From Eutrigla gurnardus (Eukaryota; Chordata; Actinopteri; Perciformes; Triglidae): 64,000 nucleotides of DNA. Location of the stretch: assembly GCA_963514095.1 (NCBI GenBank), contig OY741268.1, positions 29,841,358-29,905,357 of the forward strand. The letters are read 5' to 3'. The position numbers and the translations under genes are program-made. The notes beneath the pieces are model-generated. The model was given only the letters and a program-made list of their open reading frames with translations, searched no databases and was not told where the DNA came from. Positions 60,114 to 64,000 of the stretch are shown here, one piece after another; the stretch's first letter is position 1, and each line of letters starts with the position of its first letter.

Positions 60114-60695
60114 CATGAGTTTACGGTCTCAATCTCTAGTTTCAAGTCTTCTTCAATCCAGCAATTCATTTAGTACATTATGATCCATTTAGAGGGCTGC
60201 ACGGTGGTGTAGTGGGTAGCACTCTCGCCTCACAGCAAGAGGGTCCTGGGTTCCATTCCCGAGTCGGCCAGGGTTCCTTCTGTGTGGAGTTTGCATGTTC
60301 TCCCCGTGTAAGCGTGGGTTCTCTCCGGGTTCTCCTGCTTCCTCCCACAGTCCAAAGACATGCAGGATGGGGATAGGTTGATTGGTGACTCTAAATTGCC
60401 CGTAGGTGTGAATGTGAGTGTGAATGGTTGTTTGTCTCTACATGTGATAGACTGGCGTCCTGTCCAGGGTGAACCCTGCCTTCGCCCAATGACAGCTGGG
60501 ATCGGCTCCAGCCCCCCCGTGACCCTGAATACAGGATAAGCGGTAGAAAATGGATGGATGGATGGATGGATGGATGGATCCATTTAGAGTCCACCAGACC
60601 AGAAAGCAGGGGATGCTTTAGAAGGCGGGGCTTAGCTGCTGATTGACAGGTCGCTACCACATTACCAATGTAGTTAGCTAAGATGACTAACACTT
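60114..60695 (-). mobile_element. Rep-A copy 9 (minus), interrupted by a SINE
   Basis: CATGAGTTTACGGTCTCAAT, AGTTTCAAGTCTTCTTCAAT and a GATCCATTTAGAG box, then the SINE (60195-60576), then the same box and the GC-box block. The CTCF-like unit is not included. Confidence 0.9.
60195..60576 (+). mobile_element. Full-length tRNA-derived SINE (V-SINE-like) in Rep-A
   Basis: Head GGTGTAGTGGGTAGCACTC and GGTTCCATTCCC, conserved centre, tail CTGAATACAGGATAAGCGG and (GGAT)n. Flanked by perfect 13-bp duplications GATCCATTTAGAG (60182-60194 and 60577-60589), which is single-copy sequence in other Rep-A members. The B box differs from the usual GGTTCGATTCC by one base. No central minisatellite, unlike the 35.2-kb copy. 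Confidence 0.95.
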
Positions 60696-61902
60696 TTCTA
60701 TCCATCCATCCATCCAGTCGTTATTTGGAACATATTGGGCTACTGTGTTTGTACTAATAAAGTGACGTATTTACAATGTTCTTTCTTGAATAAAACTTTA
60801 ACCATCAGTTTAAACTGAAAACGTTACTCTTAATGACAGCAGTAAGAACACATCCTGGACAATCATTAACCGGGACACGATGTCCTCGTCTCGGCTCGCT
60901 GGTCCTCCACGGAGGGTTTATAGAAAATCTCTCCTCCTCTCCCACATCCTCTCCATCCAGGGTTTTAATTTGAAAAAAACCTGTATTCCTCCTGCGTATC
61001 TTCTCCCTTGTTATATCCTCTCCACGTGACGTTATTATTATTAATCCAGCAAAATGGGAGCCCAGCTGGGAGGAAATTACATTATCTCGGGATGTTTTTC
61101 TTTGCGCTCCTCTCGACAAATTAAAAAAAGGAAGAATTATTGGCATGACCTCCCCCCCATATTTTCATTTAGATGCAGCATATTGCTGAAGTCTAGGAAT
61201 CAAGTGTGACATTTATTTTTTATTTTTTAATCCCCGATGGGTTTCCGATGGTTTTATATCCACAGGGATCTTCATTAATGCAGGAAACAGGATCTGTCCT
61301 TCACATGAGCCTACAATTTATACAGGACGCTCAGTAAACATACTGTATATACAGTAGAGTCTCTACCCTGCCCCTTTATATTACACACATGAGGATCTCT
61401 CGGGGGACTACTTACAGTCCCTTCATGCCTCCTGTGGCTCCGGAGGAGCTTTGTCAAGTGTGAGAATGTAACCCTGATTGAAAAATACCCAATGTTGTCA
61501 TGTGGTGATTGGATAGTTCAGATCTCTGTGGAGAGTTTCTTTGATTCACTCTGTAAGGTGGATATAACCTGTAACGACGGGGCTTCTCCTTTCTGAAAAT
61601 AATACACTTTATAAAAAATATGGATACAACACAATATACAATATATTTTACCCGCTATATGTAATAGTCCTTTAATAAACCATTCATATAAATGTATTAA
61701 TTATATAGTGTCTGATTGAGCAACGTCTAGTGACGACAGGAGGACAATCTCAACGCTGATGAAATTTAAATATTTCAACTTGCAGAAATATGTGGAAATT
61801 TGCATATTCCTCTTTCTTTTCTATACATTCATTAGCAGTTTTGAATTTGGACTCATTATCATCTGGAATAAAGTTGGATTTCTGCCTATATGAGAGTTTC
61901 TA
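60696..61902. other. Non-coding sequence, no gene seen
   Basis: Short CCATCCATCCATCC at about 60700. No exon was seen. Confidence 0.5.

Positions 61903-61976
<74 letters not shown>
61903..61976. repeat. (TG)n microsatellite with CGTG interruptions
   Basis: About 37 units including several CG. Confidence 0.97.
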
Positions 61977-62295
61977 CTGCTCCATGCTGAGCTGGTGGTC
62001 TTGTTGTGAATCACTCCAGGCAACATTAAGACTGGAAAGCAGACTTTTTGCATTATGCATCACACACTCGTTCCTCTCTGCCTCTGTCTGCTTCCATCCA
62101 CAGTTCTCTTCACTCCACTTTCTCCTCCTCTTCTTTCACCATCTCTCTCTCTCTCTCGCCCCACCGTCTGTCTTCCTCCTTCTCCTCTTTGATCCCTTCT
62201 CCCTTTAATTCTCACTCTTTGCTGTTGTTGGAATCATGCAACTAATTTTAGCTCTGAATAACAGCTGGGGGGATGAACTCTGCATCTCCAAGACG

Positions 62296-62296
<1 letters not shown>
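61977..62296. other. Pyrimidine-rich non-coding sequence
   Basis: CT-rich at about 62065-62220. Confidence 0.6.

Positions 62297-62335
<39 letters not shown>
62297..62335. repeat. (CA)n microsatellite
   Basis: About 19 CA units. Confidence 0.97.
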
Positions 62336-62337
<2 letters not shown>

Positions 62338-62968
62338 GGAGCAACAGAGACTCTGATCTCAGCTCTCCGCAGAATAAAACATCAGACTGAATAACACATT
62401 TCTTTCCAAATGACTGATTCGCTGCATTAATTTCTAATCAATGATGTAATAAATTCTTCCTCATCGTTGTAATAAGATTGCCGGAGTCCCATTTCATGTG
62501 ATCCATTATAATATGCAAATAAGCATGCTGGCCGAACTTCTGAACTTGTTTCTTTGTTGTTTGTCTTTCCTCTGATGAAATTATTTATGAATACATTTCT
62601 TTTGCCCCGTATCAGAATTCACAGTCGTATGTTTTCTATATTTACAGTGTCGAACGCGAGCGTCGCGTGAAAGCTTCAGCGGAGAATCCGGGCTGATAGA
62701 AAAACTGATAAACTTTCCTGACTTTGTTGTTGCTATAATTGCATGAAGCTGCGTCGTGAGAAAAACTTTTGAAGGAAATGGAAAGTGGCAATTTAGCCCT
62801 GGGTAAGAATGGGGACTGTCACAAAATCAATTCACATGATGGCTCAGTTATAAAGGAACGGTTTAATGAATGGACACAACGTGCCGCTAATTGCCCCGTT
62901 TGTTGCCTCCAAACTAAACCATCTGTGAGAGCTCTATTTCCAGCATTCCTGCTGTTTACCTTGTGACT
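62336..62968. other. Non-coding sequence, no gene seen
   Basis: One octamer-type ATGCAAAT word lies at about 62513. Nothing else was recognised. Confidence 0.5.
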
Positions 62969-63531
62969 GACAGCTAAGTGTTAAAGTCATCTTAGAAGCT
63001 AACTAGCATTGGTAGCATGGTAGCGACCTGTCAATCAGCAGGTAAGCCCCGCCCCCTAAAGCATCCCCTGCTTTCTGGTCTGGTGGACTCTAAATGGACC
63101 ATAATGTACTAAATGAACATCATGCTGGATTGAAGAAGACTTGAAACTAGAGATTGAGACATAAACTCATGTTTACAATGTTTACTGAGATAATACATCA
63201 AGAGAGAAGTAGGACCATTTTCTCATAGACTTCTATACAACCAGAGAGGAGTCGCCCCCTGGTGGCCAGCAGAGAGAAGTAGGACCATTTTCTCATAGAC
63301 TTCTATACAACCAGAGAGGAGTCGCCCCCTGGTGGCCAGCAGAGAGAAGTAGGACCATTTTCTCATAGACTTCTATACAACCAGAGAGGAGTCGCCCCCT
63401 GGTGGCCAGCAGAGAGAAGTAGGACCATTTTCTCATAGACTTCTATACAACCAGAGAGGAGTCGCCCCCTGGTGGCCAGCAGAGAGGATGCAGGTTTAAG
63501 GCACTTCAACTTCGGCTTCACTTCTCAGGAC
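62969..63531 (+). mobile_element. Rep-A copy 10 (plus), four 70-bp units
   Basis: ACAGCTAAGTGTTAAAGTC, the GC-box block, AAATGAACATCATGCTGG, then four head-to-tail 70-bp units at 63206-63275, 63276-63345, 63346-63415 and 63416-63485, identical as read, and the family 3' end (TTTAAGGCACTTCAACTTCG, GCTTCACTTCTCAGGA). The 5' third is missing. Confidence 0.93.
63251..63478 (-). promoter_or_regulatory. Four CTCF-like motifs (reverse orientation)
   Basis: GTCGCCCCCTGGTGGCCA at 63251, 63321, 63391 and 63461, spaced exactly 70 bp. The largest cluster in the window. Confidence 0.5.
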
Positions 63532-64000
63532 GGCAGGTGGGAGCCTGGTTATTCAATTCAATTCAAAAAAGTGTATTCGTCCCCGGCGGCAGTTAAGGGC
63601 ACAGAGAACAGAGAGTAAGAATGAAATGGTGGCATTTTATTCCTGTAAATTTCTTCTACATTCATGTGTGTGTGTCCTTTCTTTCTTTGTGCATACACTA
63701 CTTCTACCACTAAGTTTGGCCCTCAGGGATTATTCTAACCACTACAAGTGGAGCTTACTTTAATACATTTCAACCACATTGACAGGAACATTGATATTAG
63801 ATTATTCTGCAAAACCATGTATTATGTTCAAAAACAAAATGTGTTAAAAGTTTTAGAATATCTATAACCGGGACCTCAAAGTAACTTTAGACCAAAGAGA
63901 ATAATATTAGCCTTTAACAGTTTTTAAAAATGTGTGTTTTAAACATGTTCTAATGTGGCTCATGCAATACATCTAACCAAAAAGGCAGATTTCACATTCT
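63532..64000. other. Non-coding sequence, no gene seen
   Basis: ATTCAATTCAATTCAA at about 63551 is reminiscent of fish LINE tails but is too short to call. AT-rich to the window end. Confidence 0.45.

Overview
The window looks like non-coding DNA from a bony fish, probably a percomorph-type teleost. It is AT-rich, has very long CA/TG and CT tracts, and carries tRNA-derived SINEs and other dispersed repeats of the kind found throughout teleost genomes. The teleost assignment rests on my recognition of these repeat types and not on a database search. I found no protein-coding gene, rRNA, genuine tRNA gene or CRISPR array that I can support. The open reading frames longer than about 100 codons are low-complexity translations of microsatellites, or have no recognisable domain and no splice context. 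The window is therefore best read as intergenic or deep-intronic sequence.

The main organising element is a dispersed repeat I call Rep-A: 10 copies, about 0.15-0.6 kb each, at 25.0, 31.9, 37.2, 42.3, 47.6, 53.5, 57.2, 59.0, 60.1 and 63.0 kb. It has a 5' part (TATA-like start, YY1-like box), a middle part (GC box in GGGGGCGGGGCTTACC) and a 3' part. The 3' part includes a 70-bp unit that is single in some copies and tandem (2-4 times) in others. Each 70-bp unit carries a close match to the CTCF consensus (TGGCCACCAGGGGGCGAC). Two Rep-A copies were hit by later insertions: a roughly 0.69-kb terminal-inverted-repeat element at 32 kb, and a SINE with a perfect 13-bp target duplication at 60.2 kb.

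Other elements, left to right: 5.1 kb SINE remnant; 8.85 kb SINE head; 9.4 kb (TG)47; 10.7-11.4 kb GGTA/GATA/GGTT array with a 135-bp higher-order repeat; 19.2 kb SINE-in-SINE composite with a perfect hairpin; 29.8 kb TG tract; 35.2-35.8 kb SINE with a 12-bp target duplication and an internal 40-bp minisatellite; 38.6-39.0 kb CT/CA/TG/CT cluster; 44.9-45.6 kb a 673-bp near-complete palindromic element with 6-bp target duplication and 21-bp CpG-rich units; 48.5-50.3 kb a duplicated 97-bp block, two SINEs of another family and an AT-rich degenerate satellite; 53.0 and 56.6 kb two inward-facing copies of a hAT-like end.

The strongest leads are the palindromic element at 44.9 kb and the Rep-A family as a mobile, copy-number-variable carrier of CTCF-like sites. 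The orientation of those sites in this window (forward at 42.4 kb, reverse at 57.6 and 63.3 kb) would suit a convergent loop. Binding is untested and inferred from motif only.
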